Shown piece after piece: positions 8,193 to 17,311 of a stretch of DNA of 64,000 nt. The notes below the pieces were generated by a model that worked only from the letters and a program-made list of their open reading frames with translations, did not search any database and had not been told where the DNA came from. Each line of letters begins with the position of its first letter. Position 1 is the first letter of the stretch. Source of the DNA: Negativibacillus massiliensis (lineage in GTDB: Bacteria; Bacillota; Clostridia; Oscillospirales; Ruminococcaceae); contig NZ_FTRU01000008.1 in assembly GCF_900148495.1 (NCBI RefSeq), positions 1,426,001-1,490,000 on the forward strand, read 5' to 3'. The position numbers and the translations under genes are program-made.

Positions 8193-10286
8193 ATGCAAGT
8201 AAAAGCAACCTGTGGTATCTGTCAGGGAAACTGTAAAGTTGTTCTGACAGTAGAAGATGGAAAAATCGTAAAAGTAGAACCTGACCGCGAATCGCCTCGC
8301 GGGAGAGCGTGTTTTCGCGGGGTTCACGCGCCGGATATCCTGTACGGAGAACAGAGGCTGAAAAAGCCGCTTATCCGTGTAGGCGAAAAAGGAGAAGGAA
8401 AATTCCGTGAGGCAAGCTGGGAAGAGGCGCTGGACTTTGCTGCTCAAAAACTCAAGGCAGTACAGCAGACCTACGGTGCCCGGGCACTTGCCTCCTACTT
8501 CGGACGCGGTGTTTTGCGGCTTCCGGTCACCCGTATGGGTACTTCTGCCAAGACCCCATTCTTTGCTCACCTTGGCTCCCCAAATGATATGTGTACCGCT
8601 TCCATCTGCAACATCGCTTCCAGCACAGTTACCCCAATCACTGTTCTTGGCATGTACACCTATCAGATGGTGCAGGATGTGGAACACAGCGATTATATCA
8701 TTGCCTGGGGAAAGAACTCCTTTACCGATGACGGACCTCAGCTCATGCTCCAGCGCATCAAGGCTGCACAGAAGCGAGGAGCAAAACTGATTGTCATCGA
8801 TCCCCGCCGCACTGGACTGGGCGAAATTGCCGACCAGTGGATTCCCATTACACCTGGCTCAGATGGTGCCCTCGCTCTGGCAATGCTCAAACTGATTGTG
8901 GAAAGCGGCAGATACGACCACGACTTTGTCAGAGATTATACCCGCGGCTTTGACCCATTTGCAGAGTATTTAAGCTCTCTGTCTCTTGAGCAACTGTCTG
9001 ATTGGTGCGGCATCCCGACAAAACAGATTGCAGAACTGACCGACCTGTTCTGTTCCACTCAGAAAATTTCTCTGGTTTCCTATACCGGTTTGGAATATCA
9101 GCTCAGCGCCATTCAAAACAGCCGCGCTATCTTTATTCTCTGGGCAATCACTGGAAAACTGGATGTCAAGGGCGGCATCTATCTCAACGCTGAAAAGCTA
9201 CCGACCTTCCAGCTCAAGGATATTCCAGAAGATAACCCTGCCATCGGGGTAAAGGAATTTCCAATGTTCTATCGCTTTATGGGTGCAGGACAGTTTTCCT
9301 GTTTTCCTAAAGCAGTTTTACAGGATGATCCTTATCCGGTCCGCAGCCTGCTGTTAATCGGTGGTTCTCCAATTCTAAGCTATCCTGACAGCAACACCTG
9401 GCGGGAAGCTTACAAAAAGCTCGATTGTCTGATCGTTCTGGAACGCAACCTGACCGAGGACTGCCGCTATGCTGATGTTGTCTTCCCTTCCTGTACTATG
9501 TACGAATGTCCGATGCTGGTGTCCACGCCAAACGGTCCACAAATCCAGCAGCCGGTTATCGCTCCTGTTGGAGAAGCGCGCAACGATGTTCTGACCCTTT
9601 CCGCTTTGGCTAAACGCCTGGGATTTGGGGAAGAATATCCGCAGACTGAAGAGGAATTTTGCAGCTGGCTGCAGCAGGGTACGATTCCTACTACGGTCCA
9701 TCTTGGCAGTAAAATCAAAAAGGAAAGAAAGTATGAAAAATACAAAACCGGTGACCTGCGTGCTGACGGTCAGCCCGGTTTCCCAACGCCATCCGGAAAA
9801 CTGGAAATCTGTTCGGTTTATTTGGAACAAAACGGATACAGTCCTTACCCGGTATACTCGGACATTCGCAGCATCCCACAACTAAACCGTCCTGACCTTC
9901 CATTTACCCTGACCAGCGGCGCGCGCAGCAACTTCAGAATGGGTGTAATCGGTGCAAACCATCCTTTTGTTGCAGCAGTGGAACCTTATCCGCTGATGGA
10001 CATCAGCCCGGAAGATGCCAAGGAACTGGGAATCCAAGACGGCGAAATGGCACTGGTAACCACCCCATTCGGCTCTGGAAAATATAAGGCAAAAATCTGC
10101 GGTATGGCACGTCACGCCATCCATATTCCACATGGCGGCGGCAGTTCTTATATGACAAAGCCATGGAAAGAAGGCAACGTCAATGATCTGTGCAGTCTGG
10201 AATACCACGACCCAATCACCGGCTTTCTCACCATCAAATCGGTTCCTTGCCGCGTGGAAAAAATCCAAGATAAAACGAATCTGTAA
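8193..10286 (+). CDS. Molybdopterin (bis-MGD) oxidoreductase, DMSO reductase superfamily
   Basis: A 697-residue catalytic subunit. The N-terminal 4Fe-4S motif is Cys7-x2-Cys10-x3-Cys14 with Cys40 in GRACFRG. Then come the bis-MGD binding domains and a C-terminal MopB-type domain from about residue 570 (LTSGARSNFRMG). The segment SPNDMCTASICN probably supplies the cysteine ligand to Mo or W. There is no Tat signal and no adjacent Fe-S or membrane subunit, so it is probably a soluble cytoplasmic enzyme. The substrate is unknown. mobA starts 9 bases later and supplies its cofactor. The nearest analogues are single-subunit MopB proteins of anaerobes. Confidence 0.9.
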   Translation: MQVKATCGICQGNCKVVLTVEDGKIVKVEPDRESPRGRACFRGVHAPDILYGEQRLKKPLIRVGEKGEGKFREASWEEALDFAAQKLKAVQQTYGARALASYFGRGVLRLPVTRMGTSAKTPFFAHLGSPNDMCTASICNIASSTVTPITVLGMYTYQMVQDVEHSDYIIAWGKNSFTDDGPQLMLQRIKAAQKRGAKLIVIDPRRTGLGEIADQWIPITPGSDGALALAMLKLIVESGRYDHDFVRDYTRGFDPFAEYLSSLSLEQLSDWCGIPTKQIAELTDLFCSTQKISLVSYTGLEYQLSAIQNSRAIFILWAITGKLDVKGGIYLNAEKLPTFQLKDIPEDNPAIGVKEFPMFYRFMGAGQFSCFPKAVLQDDPYPVRSLLLIGGSPILSYPDSNTWREAYKKLDCLIVLERNLTEDCRYADVVFPSCTMYECPMLVSTPNGPQIQQPVIAPVGEARNDVLTLSALAKRLGFGEEYPQTEEEFCSWLQQGTIPTTVHLGSKIKKERKYEKYKTGDLRADGQPGFPTPSGKLEICSVYLEQNGYSPYPVYSDIRSIPQLNRPDLPFTLTSGARSNFRMGVIGANHPFVAAVEPYPLMDISPEDAKELGIQDGEMALVTTPFGSGKYKAKICGMARHAIHIPHGGGSSYMTKPWKEGNVNDLCSLEYHDPITGFLTIKSVPCRVEKIQDKTNL

Positions 10287-10295
10287 GGAGAAATC

Positions 10296-10892
10296 ATGTC
10301 CATTTTAACGCAGCAATGTTCCGCGGTAATTCTTGCCGGTGGACAATCCAAACGAATGGGAAGCTGCAAGGCTTTGCTGGAAGTGGATGGTCAATCCATC
10401 CTTTCGAGATTATGTCGGGAGCTTTCACGTTTTGAGCCAATCTTTCTTTCGATTAATCAGCCACTTCCCACTTTGTTTCCTTCTTTTGAGCTGGTACAGG
10501 ATATTTTTGACGATTGCGGTCCTCTGGCAGGAATCCATGCTGCACTAAGCAAAACCCAAAAAGAGGCTTTGTTCTGCGTTTCCTGCGATCTTCCATGTTT
10601 CTCGTCTGAGCTTATCTCTTTTCTAACAGAGCAGCTCTGTGAGCAGATAGATGTGCTGATCTGTCAGGATCACACTGGAAAAATTCATCCTCTGTGCGGA
10701 ATTTATCGAAAACGGATTTTGCCGCAGCTTGAGCAGTCACTTTGCAGCCATCAGTATAAGGTGATGGATTTTGTACAAAAAACAAATTATGCTGTTGCCA
10801 AGCTTCCGGAAGACTTTTCCGATAACATTCTCTTTAACATGAACACGCCGGAAGATTATCGTCTGGCAAAAAAACTTTCCTCGCAAAAGTAA
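10296..10892 (+). CDS. mobA: Molybdenum cofactor guanylyltransferase MobA
   Basis: A 198-residue enzyme that joins GMP from GTP to molybdopterin, giving the MGD cofactor used by the oxidoreductase upstream. The nucleotide-binding signature LAGGQSKRMG is at residues 13-22 with Lys25 following. The metal/nucleotide acidic site is in VSCDLP, and the C-terminal FNMNTPEDY is typical. The ribosome binding site AAGGAG overlaps the upstream stop codon, which indicates coupled expression. No other cofactor synthesis genes are in the window. Confidence 0.93.
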   Translation: MSILTQQCSAVILAGGQSKRMGSCKALLEVDGQSILSRLCRELSRFEPIFLSINQPLPTLFPSFELVQDIFDDCGPLAGIHAALSKTQKEALFCVSCDLPCFSSELISFLTEQLCEQIDVLICQDHTGKIHPLCGIYRKRILPQLEQSLCSHQYKVMDFVQKTNYAVAKLPEDFSDNILFNMNTPEDYRLAKKLSSQK

Positions 10893-10898
10893 AACATA

Positions 10899-10925
10899 AA
10901 AGGCAGGTGAATTTCACCTGCCTTT
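10899..10925. terminator. Bidirectional terminator
   Basis: Nearly continuous 13-base arms (10899-10911 and 10913-10925) with A- and T-tracts, between mobA (+) and the ABC exporter gene (-). Confidence 0.85.
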
Positions 10926-10928
10926 CTC

Positions 10929-12827
10929 TTATGCTGTTTGGGTTTCTTCTTCGGTATAATACTGCGCCTGTGCGTTCCACAGTTCATAGTACTTGCCGGA
11001 TTCATCCGCTACCAGACTTTCGTGTGTACCCTGCTGGACCACGCTTCCATTATGAAATACCGCAATCTCATCGCAGAACTTACAGGAGGAAAGACGATGG
11101 CTGATATAGATTGCGGTCTTGTCGCCGACAATCTCGTTAAATTTACTGTAAATCTCTGCCTCCGCAATCGGGTCGAGGGCAGCAGTCGGTTCATCCAGAA
11201 TGATAAATGGAGCATCCTTGTAAAGTGCTCTGGCAATCGCAATCTTCTGTGCTTCGCCGCCAGAAACTTCAACGCCATCTTTTTCCAGATCTTTGTATAG
11301 ATAAGTTTCCAGGCCCTTTGGCATCCGTTCCATGCGGTCTGCAAATCCGGCGTTTTTTAGCGACAACGTTACCGCTTCCCTGTCGTACTGTTTGCTTCCC
11401 GCCACATTTTCGCCAAGGGTCAGTGCCATCAGTTTAAAATCCTGGAATACAACGGAAAAGATGTTGATATAATCCTCATACTTATATTTTCGGATATCAA
11501 TGCCGTTGAGCAAAATCTTTCCTTCGGTCGGATCATACAGGCGGCAAAGGAGTTTGATAAAGGTGGTTTTACCAGAACCGTTCATGCCTACGACAGCAAG
11601 GCGTTCCCCTACTTTAAATTTCATGCTGACGTGGCGCAGTGCCCAGATTTCGGTACCAGGATACTGGAAGGATACATCCTGAAATTCCACTTCATACTGG
11701 CGATCGGAGCGTTTTTCGGTGGTCAGGCTGCCTTGGTACATCTTATTCGGAATATCCAGAAACTCAAAGGCGGTTTTCAAGAATTCCGAGTTTGCCTGCA
11801 TGGTTCCAAATTGTTCAAGCAGGTCGGAGATTCCCAGAAACAGGCTGCTGATTGCACCCACATACTGTGTAACCGAACCGACACCAAATGCACCTGCCCA
11901 GGCTTTCAGGCAGACAAACAGGTAAACTACGCCGGTCAAAACAACTGAGATTGCCCGAGAGGTTGCCATCCACAAGCCCATCGGTCCACGTGCTGCTTTT
12001 GAGATTGCAGAAGCTTTAGAAAAACTAATATTTTGCTCCAAATATTTTTCACAGACATTTTCCTGTTGTTGATAGATACGCAGATCTGGTTCGCGTTTTC
12101 TGTCTTCTCCTAAAAAGCTGTAAAAATTAAACAAACGATTTCCAAATCTTGCTTCTGAAGCATATCTATTCCAGTACGCATCACTCTTATTGGCACATAT
12201 TGGGGAAAGAAAAGCAATGCCCAGCATGAATACAATCATCAACAAAGCACAAAGAGGATGATTGAGCAGGGTCAGTGCTCCACTGCCAGCAGGAACTGGC
12301 AGAACAAACAGGCTGACCGAAAGAGCAATACCGCCGAAAATCCGAAGTGTCGCCAGCACCATCTTCTGAAAAATGTCGGTACTCTTATAAAATCCCCAGG
12401 CGGCCCAATTTTCATTTTGCTTTACTTGAGAGTAGAGTTCATAAACATACTGACGATCGATATCTGCATAATCCAGCTTCATCATCTTTTCCATCCAGAT
12501 TCGGTCGTATTTTCTTCTCATACTGTCTGTTTCGCAGTTAAACCAACGGTTAAGCATACCAGTACAGAGGGCAAGCAGAGCTGCGGATACAAGCTGAATC
12601 AAAACCAATTGGAATAAACGTTCCGGGTTTTTACTTCCCGCCAGTTCATTGATGATCTGCGCGGAAAGCCAGATCGTAACATAAGGACTCAGTGCTTTGA
12701 ATACCGAATATGATGTACAGGAAACAAAGAATTTCGGACAAAGCTTCCACCATATTTTCCATGTGCGCAGATTTCTTTCCCATGCCAGACGAAAATGATT
12801 ATTTTTCATCTTGATGCTGCTCATCAT
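10929..12827 (-). CDS. ABC exporter half-transporter (membrane domain plus ATPase), second of a pair
   Basis: About 632 residues: an N-terminal six-helix ABC exporter domain (to about residue 360), then an ATPase with Walker A GMNGSGKTT, signature VSGGEAQK, and Walker B with the catalytic Glu (LDEPTAALDPIAE). The start at 12827 has AAGGGGGT before two consecutive ATGs. A longer in-frame start at 12878 has no ribosome binding site. It overlaps the upstream half-transporter by 29 bases, implying translational coupling and a heterodimer. Both ATPases look competent. The cargo is unknown; a peptide or drug is likely by family. Confidence 0.9.
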   Translation of the reverse strand: MMSSIKMKNNHFRLAWERNLRTWKIWWKLCPKFFVSCTSYSVFKALSPYVTIWLSAQIINELAGSKNPERLFQLVLIQLVSAALLALCTGMLNRWFNCETDSMRRKYDRIWMEKMMKLDYADIDRQYVYELYSQVKQNENWAAWGFYKSTDIFQKMVLATLRIFGGIALSVSLFVLPVPAGSGALTLLNHPLCALLMIVFMLGIAFLSPICANKSDAYWNRYASEARFGNRLFNFYSFLGEDRKREPDLRIYQQQENVCEKYLEQNISFSKASAISKAARGPMGLWMATSRAISVVLTGVVYLFVCLKAWAGAFGVGSVTQYVGAISSLFLGISDLLEQFGTMQANSEFLKTAFEFLDIPNKMYQGSLTTEKRSDRQYEVEFQDVSFQYPGTEIWALRHVSMKFKVGERLAVVGMNGSGKTTFIKLLCRLYDPTEGKILLNGIDIRKYKYEDYINIFSVVFQDFKLMALTLGENVAGSKQYDREAVTLSLKNAGFADRMERMPKGLETYLYKDLEKDGVEVSGGEAQKIAIARALYKDAPFIILDEPTAALDPIAEAEIYSKFNEIVGDKTAIYISHRLSSCKFCDEIAVFHNGSVVQQGTHESLVADESGKYYELWNAQAQYYTEEETQTA

Positions 12828-14646
12828 GATGACCCCCTTCTTTGTAATACTGGCTCTGTACCTCAAACAGGTTTGCATATCCTCCGCCCAGTTTCAGCAA
12901 CTGGTCATGGGTTCCTTCTTCTGCAATTTTACCGTGTTCCATAAACAGAATGCGGTCACAGAATCGAGTAGATGACAGACGGTGGGAGATAAACAATGAG
13001 GTTCTTCCGTGAGTCATTTCACTGTATTTCATGTAAATGTCATTTTCTGCAATTGGGTCGAGCGCTGCGGTTGGTTCATCCAGCACCAGCAACGGTGCAT
13101 CTTTGTACAGTGCTCTTGCCAGCATCAGGCGCTGAGTCTGACCGCCGGACAGTTCCACGCCATCCTCGAACACTCTGCGTCCGATCTTGGTATCCAGTTG
13201 TTTTGGCAGAGAACGTACCTTTTCGGTCAATCCTGCCTCTTCCAAACAGCTCCACACTTTCGGGATATCGATATCTTCTACTCGCTGAGCAACGTTTTCG
13301 GCAACACTTGCCTCCAAAACGGAAAAATCCTGAAAAACTGCTTCAAACAGTTTATAGTAGTCACGGCGGTTATATTTGCGGATGTTTTCTCCGTTGAGCA
13401 GCACCCTTCCCTGAGTCGGGTCCAAAAATCCACAGACCAGTTTTACTAGAGTGGTTTTGCCGGCTCCATTTAAACCAACAATCGCGAGTTTCTCTCCTGG
13501 ATGAATGGTTAAATTAATATGAGAAATGGTATCCTTTTCTGCTTTTGGATAACGGAAGGATACATCTTCCAGCTTGATCTCATATTCTTTATCAAGATCC
13601 TTTGCAAGAGGCTCTCCGTCCTCAAATCGGAACTGTTCCGGCCACTCCAACAGCTCTCTTACTGTGGATAGATCCAGACTCTGCTTGTGCAGGATAGAAA
13701 ACTGATCGAGAATTCCGGTTACCCACTGGGTAAAACCGCTGACCGCATTAAAGTAGAGCAAAAACTGCGATACCGGCAGTCCCTGATTGAGGGTTAATCC
13801 AATTAAATAGGCATAGGCAATTCCATTTCGTACAAACGCCAGCATCAGATCAATCACATTGGTCCAGAGATAAATTTTTTCTCTTTTTTCCAAAAACGCC
13901 CGATACAGAGAGTATGCGCTGTTCCAGACATCTTCCACCCAGGTTCGCAGGCCAAAAATACGGATATCTTTTGCAAAGGCCCGATCGACCGATGTGTGAT
14001 ATGCATAATTCATCTTTTTGTTATACTGGATTTCTTCTTCGCGATGGCGGTATCCCCACTCATTGATGCGTTTGTTGACAAAATATCCTATGATTGTTGT
14101 TGCCAGCACCACAAGGATAAGTCCCGGATTTAAATTAGATAACAGAGCCAGATAAACCACAAATCCCAGAACATTGGTCAGGATATCAGTCCATGTTGTC
14201 CAGATAGCTTCGGTCGCTTCTCCATTACTGGAACAGGCACGCATCGCTTTGTCCTCCATCTGGAGAAAATCGGTATCCAGTATATTCGAGAAGGAGGTTT
14301 GCGCATCCTTTCTGGAAATCATCATCATAAACTTTGTTCGAAGACCTACCCTGCCAAACAAGGTATTTGCTGTCAGATATGCTTTCATTCCCGACAGAAC
14401 CATCAGAACCACACTGAATCCCAGAATGCTTGTAACCAGCTGTCCCAGCGGTGCCTGCGTTTCCACCTTTTGCAGAATCATCGGTGCAATCAGCAGCTCT
14501 GTGATGGTCACACCTGCTGTTGCCATCGCAAGCGCGATACACAAACAGATAACACTCTTGTCATACTTCCAGGCAATCCCCAGCATAAAACCGGTATTCT
14601 GCCACATATTGTACTTTGATTTTTTGATCTCTTTTGTTTCTTTCAA
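12799..14646 (-). CDS. ABC exporter half-transporter (membrane domain plus ATPase), first of a pair
   Basis: About 615 residues: six membrane helices, then an ATPase with GLNGAGKTT (Walker A), LSGGQTQR (signature) and LDEPTAALDP (Walker B with intact Glu). I favour a TTG start at 14646, six bases after GAGGTG; a GTG at 14655 is in frame but touches that Shine-Dalgarno. It pairs with the downstream overlapping half-transporter. A terminator-like hairpin lies 30 bases upstream, separating it from the LytTR/GHKL genes, which are likely regulators by position. Confidence 0.88.
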   Translation of the reverse strand: MKETKEIKKSKYNMWQNTGFMLGIAWKYDKSVICLCIALAMATAGVTITELLIAPMILQKVETQAPLGQLVTSILGFSVVLMVLSGMKAYLTANTLFGRVGLRTKFMMMISRKDAQTSFSNILDTDFLQMEDKAMRACSSNGEATEAIWTTWTDILTNVLGFVVYLALLSNLNPGLILVVLATTIIGYFVNKRINEWGYRHREEEIQYNKKMNYAYHTSVDRAFAKDIRIFGLRTWVEDVWNSAYSLYRAFLEKREKIYLWTNVIDLMLAFVRNGIAYAYLIGLTLNQGLPVSQFLLYFNAVSGFTQWVTGILDQFSILHKQSLDLSTVRELLEWPEQFRFEDGEPLAKDLDKEYEIKLEDVSFRYPKAEKDTISHINLTIHPGEKLAIVGLNGAGKTTLVKLVCGFLDPTQGRVLLNGENIRKYNRRDYYKLFEAVFQDFSVLEASVAENVAQRVEDIDIPKVWSCLEEAGLTEKVRSLPKQLDTKIGRRVFEDGVELSGGQTQRLMLARALYKDAPLLVLDEPTAALDPIAENDIYMKYSEMTHGRTSLFISHRLSSTRFCDRILFMEHGKIAEEGTHDQLLKLGGGYANLFEVQSQYYKEGGHHDEQHQDEK

Positions 14647-14675
14647 TCTTCTCACCTCTGACTGTAGTCTAACAC

Positions 14676-14708
14676 AAAAATTCGCCCCCGGTTCATTTCG
14701 GGGACGAA
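14676..14708 (-). terminator. Terminator between the two-component genes and the ABC exporter genes
   Basis: A 10-base stem with one G-U pair (14699-14708 with 14681-14690), an 8-base loop, then TTTTT on the minus strand. It ends only 30 bases before the exporter start, so it could work as an attenuator with readthrough. Confidence 0.7.
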
Positions 14709-14738
14709 TCGTTCAAATTGGGTGACGAATTGCAAAAA

Positions 14739-15401
14739 TCACTCCTGCGGGATCAATATTTCGGTGGTAAAAGCGCCGTCTTCGCTGTTACGGCTGAGAT
14801 ATCCGTCCAGGCGTTCCACAATATTGTCGATACGCACCAAGCCAAAACCATGACCTTCTCCCTTTGTGGTATGAAATCCCTTTCCCACCTTCTGGAGCTT
14901 TTTGGTAGCGGTAAAGTTGGTAAATGAAATATAAAGCTGGGTGTTTTTCATATCCATATAGACACGGATCATCCGCTCCTCTTCCGGAAGCGCAAGACTT
15001 GCTTCGATGGCATTGTCAAAAAGATTACCAATGATGCAGCACAGGTCAATTTCAGACATCTTGAGTTTGACTGGAATGTGCGCATCTACATGAACATTGA
15101 TATCCTTTGCACGTGCCAGAGAAATCTTGCTGTTTAATATCGCATCTGCCATTGCGTTTCCTGTCTTTACCACCAGATCTAGTGTATTAAGATCATGATC
15201 CAGCTCATCCAGGTACTGTTTGAGCCCCTGCAAATCATCGTTTGCCGCCAGAATTTTCATCGTCTGGATATGGTTGCGGTAATCGTGCCGCCAGCCACGC
15301 ATCTGCCGGTACATGTTTTCCACTTCCCGATAATGCGTTTCGATCAGTTCCCGCTGGTAGACAGCAATTCGTTTGTCGATCTGTTTTGAAAAAAAGGACA
15401 T
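14739..15401 (-). CDS. GHKL sensor kinase without membrane domain
   Basis: A 220-residue histidine kinase of the LytTR-partner type. The phospho-acceptor box is GWRHDYRNH with His39. The N-box is NLFDNAIEAS and the G-box is GHGFGL. Normal family members carry five to seven N-terminal helices; none are here, so it is soluble and must sense an internal signal or another protein. AAAGGAG precedes the ATG, so this short start is real, not a truncation by annotation. It lies 12 bases after the response regulator gene. Confidence 0.9.
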   Translation of the reverse strand: MSFFSKQIDKRIAVYQRELIETHYREVENMYRQMRGWRHDYRNHIQTMKILAANDDLQGLKQYLDELDHDLNTLDLVVKTGNAMADAILNSKISLARAKDINVHVDAHIPVKLKMSEIDLCCIIGNLFDNAIEASLALPEEERMIRVYMDMKNTQLYISFTNFTATKKLQKVGKGFHTTKGEGHGFGLVRIDNIVERLDGYLSRNSEDGAFTTEILIPQE

Positions 15402-15413
15402 GCTGATTCTCCT

Positions 15414-16112
15414 TTACGCATACGCAATAATAGCGCGGTTAAGCGGTTCATAAGCTCCCCTTGGAAGCGGGAGAACTGTTCCATCGGAAAGACGGACCTC
15501 CGTTTTGGTTACCCTCTGGATATACTTTAAATTTAAAATCATCGCCCTGCCCACCCGGCAAAAGCGCTGATCCAGTTCCTTTTCAAATTCTCCCAGTGGA
15601 CGTTTTACGGTATAATCTTCCTTTGCGTGAACGGTCACATAGTTTTGCCTTACGTCCAGATAACGAATATCATAAAAGGGAATTCGCACCATCTCACCGG
15701 ACAGTTCCAGATTCAGACAACGTTCCTGCTGTTTTCTTTTATCCAGTGCGCGGTCAAGCACTGTAAACAGTTTCTCCCGGTTAACCGGTTTCATCAGATA
15801 GTGCAGTGCCGCTACCTCATACCCTTCCGCAATATAATCAGAATAACCGGTAATAAAGATAATCTGTACTGCTTCGTTATCTTTCCGCACCTGCTTTGCC
15901 ATGGTCACACCATCCATCTGCCCCATCTCGATATCCAGCAACAGAATGTCATATTCCTTATTTTCTTCATATTTAAACAGGAAACTTTCCGCGGAAGGAA
16001 AGCGTCTTGCCAAAATTTCGATCTGCCGATCCTGAGCCCACTGTGTCAGGATCTCTTGTACGAAGGCAGCATCCTTGTCACTGTCATCGCATATTGCAAT
16101 CTGATAAGCCAC
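15414..16112 (-). CDS. LytTR-family response regulator
   Basis: A 232-residue regulator. It has a receiver domain (acidic Asp9-Asp10, phospho-acceptor Asp60 in LLLDIEMGQMDG, switch Lys in YLMKPVN) and a C-terminal LytTR DNA-binding domain from about residue 130 (IRYLDVRQNYVTVHAKE, FCRVGRAMILNLKYI). It is first in the unit with the soluble GHKL kinase. The adjoining ABC exporter genes are the likely targets, as in bacteriocin- or peptide-responsive loci, though no autoinducer gene is visible. Confidence 0.92.
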   Translation of the reverse strand: MAYQIAICDDSDKDAAFVQEILTQWAQDRQIEILARRFPSAESFLFKYEENKEYDILLLDIEMGQMDGVTMAKQVRKDNEAVQIIFITGYSDYIAEGYEVAALHYLMKPVNREKLFTVLDRALDKRKQQERCLNLELSGEMVRIPFYDIRYLDVRQNYVTVHAKEDYTVKRPLGEFEKELDQRFCRVGRAMILNLKYIQRVTKTEVRLSDGTVLPLPRGAYEPLNRAIIAYA

Positions 16113-16140
16113 CAGCTCACCTCATCCTCTGCAAAATAAA

Positions 16141-16174
16141 AGCAGCGGTCATCTTTTATAAAACTTCCACTGCT
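16141..16174 (-). terminator. Possible terminator just before the response regulator gene
   Basis: An 8-base stem with one G-U pair (16167-16174 with 16141-16148) followed by TTTTATTTT on the minus strand, 28 bases before the start codon. It is either the end of the GNAT transcript or an attenuator. Confidence 0.45.
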
Positions 16175-16234
16175 TTCTTTGATTATTATATCGCGCTACA
16201 AATTCTTTTTCAATAGACCAAAGTTTGTAACAAC

Positions 16235-16270
16235 AAAACAGGAGTATCTTTGAAAGGACACTCCTGTTTT
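16235..16270 (-). terminator. Terminator after the GNAT gene
   Basis: An 11-base perfect stem (16260-16270 with 16235-16245) with a T-rich 3' side on the minus strand. Confidence 0.65.
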
Positions 16271-16279
16271 ATCTTATTT

Positions 16280-16777
16280 CTAAATATTTATTTTATATTT
16301 TCTAACATTTGGAAAGCCTGGATGCGGCACAATTTCTTGCAAAATACCGTTATTTTTTTCGATCACATGGGCAGAAGCCAGATTTGGTTCATTACAGGTA
16401 ACGAGTACGCTTTTCCATCCCAATTTTTTTGTTTTTTGAAGGGTCAGCTTCAAAATTTCAGTCGCATATCCCTTTTCTCTCTCGGATGGGCGAACACTAT
16501 ACCCGATTTGTCCTGCATAATGTAGAATAAACTCATTATTTTGCAGTCTAATATCTGAAATCCCAACCATTCTACCCTTCTCATTCAATGCCAGAAAAAC
16601 AAGTTCCTCCACCTTTCCATAATGGGGAATATACTCTTTTCGAAGCCATCTCGCGTAGTCTTCCGCCTGCTCTAATCCAACTCCTCCACTGATTCGTTCT
16701 CCCCGGCTACAAAACTCTTCTCGAAAATCCATGACATTGGACTTATCTGCCAAACCTGGCAAAATCAATCTGAGCAT
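16280..16777 (-). CDS. GNAT-family N-acetyltransferase
   Basis: A 165-residue acetyl-CoA-dependent acetyltransferase. The acetyl-CoA pyrophosphate loop is RPSEREKGYA (about residues 102-111). Preceding strands (ELVFLALNEKGRMVG, HYAGQIGYSVRP) and the later NxxSAHVIEKNNG pattern support the fold, with LAS replacing the common xxS. It resembles small antibiotic- or metabolite-modifying members, but the acceptor is unknown. It starts 14 bases after the flavin-fold gene with AAGGAG before the ATG, so both are co-transcribed. Confidence 0.88.
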   Translation of the reverse strand: MLRLILPGLADKSNVMDFREEFCSRGERISGGVGLEQAEDYARWLRKEYIPHYGKVEELVFLALNEKGRMVGISDIRLQNNEFILHYAGQIGYSVRPSEREKGYATEILKLTLQKTKKLGWKSVLVTCNEPNLASAHVIEKNNGILQEIVPHPGFPNVRKYKINI

Positions 16778-16791
16778 CCTTCTCTCCTTCT

Positions 16792-17184
16792 TTACAGCTC
16801 CTTATTGTTATTGTCTCCCGGTGTTGTTACGATCACCTTTTCCGGTGTGATTACCAAAGCTCCCTTTGCTGTCGCTGCACCATGAAACATGTCCTCTACC
16901 ATCGTCTTAAATTTTTCTACAATATCTCCCTGTTCCAAATATTCTGCCTTACCCTTGATTTGGTATCCTTCAAGCGTCATTCCATTACTTACCGATACTG
17001 CAATATTTTCATTTTTTCGAATATTCTGAAGAGTTGTTTTCAGAAAAACATCACCAACAATAAGCTTTCCATCTTCTGTCACATCTTTAAACGCAACAGG
17101 AATGACATTCGGTATATCCCCATCACAAGTTCCTAAATACCAAAGCTGTTCTTTTAATAAATTTACCACATTTTCGTTTAACAT
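16792..17184 (-). CDS. Pyridoxamine 5'-phosphate oxidase-fold protein
   Basis: About 130 residues with the split-barrel FMN-binding fold of the PNPOx-like superfamily (early LGTCDGDIPNVIPVAF, then a GDVFLKTTLQNIRKN stretch). Small members like this usually are flavin- or F420-type reductases or haem/flavin binders rather than true PdxH. The start at 17184 has GGAGGA before the ATG; a further in-frame start at 17220 has none. It is first in a unit with a GNAT gene and is divergent from an HxlR regulator with a palindromic operator between, so it is probably repressed by that regulator. Confidence 0.85.
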   Translation of the reverse strand: MLNENVVNLLKEQLWYLGTCDGDIPNVIPVAFKDVTEDGKLIVGDVFLKTTLQNIRKNENIAVSVSNGMTLEGYQIKGKAEYLEQGDIVEKFKTMVEDMFHGAATAKGALVITPEKVIVTTPGDNNNKEL

Positions 17185-17237
17185 ATTCTGTTCCTCCATT
17201 TCAATATTTTGTACTCTCATCTTCTGAGGTTATTTTT

Positions 17238-17266
17238 ATCATAAGAGATTGAACAGCCCAGGTAAA
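17238..17266 (-). promoter_or_regulatory. Promoter of the flavin-fold gene
   Basis: TTTACC (17261-17266), 17 bases, TATGAT (17238-17243) on the minus strand. Confidence 0.5.
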
Positions 17267-17283
17267 TACAGAAAGAAGTTTAT

Positions 17284-17311
17284 AAGTTACTAATAAATTT
17301 CATAGTAACTT
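17284..17311. promoter_or_regulatory. Palindromic operator, probable HxlR site
   Basis: A perfect 9-base inverted repeat AAGTTACTA / TAGTAACTT with a 10-base centre, in the gap between the divergent flavin-fold and HxlR genes. TTACTA-type repeats resemble YodB-type HxlR operators as I recall them. It touches the -35 element of the HxlR gene (17310-17315). Confidence 0.65.
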
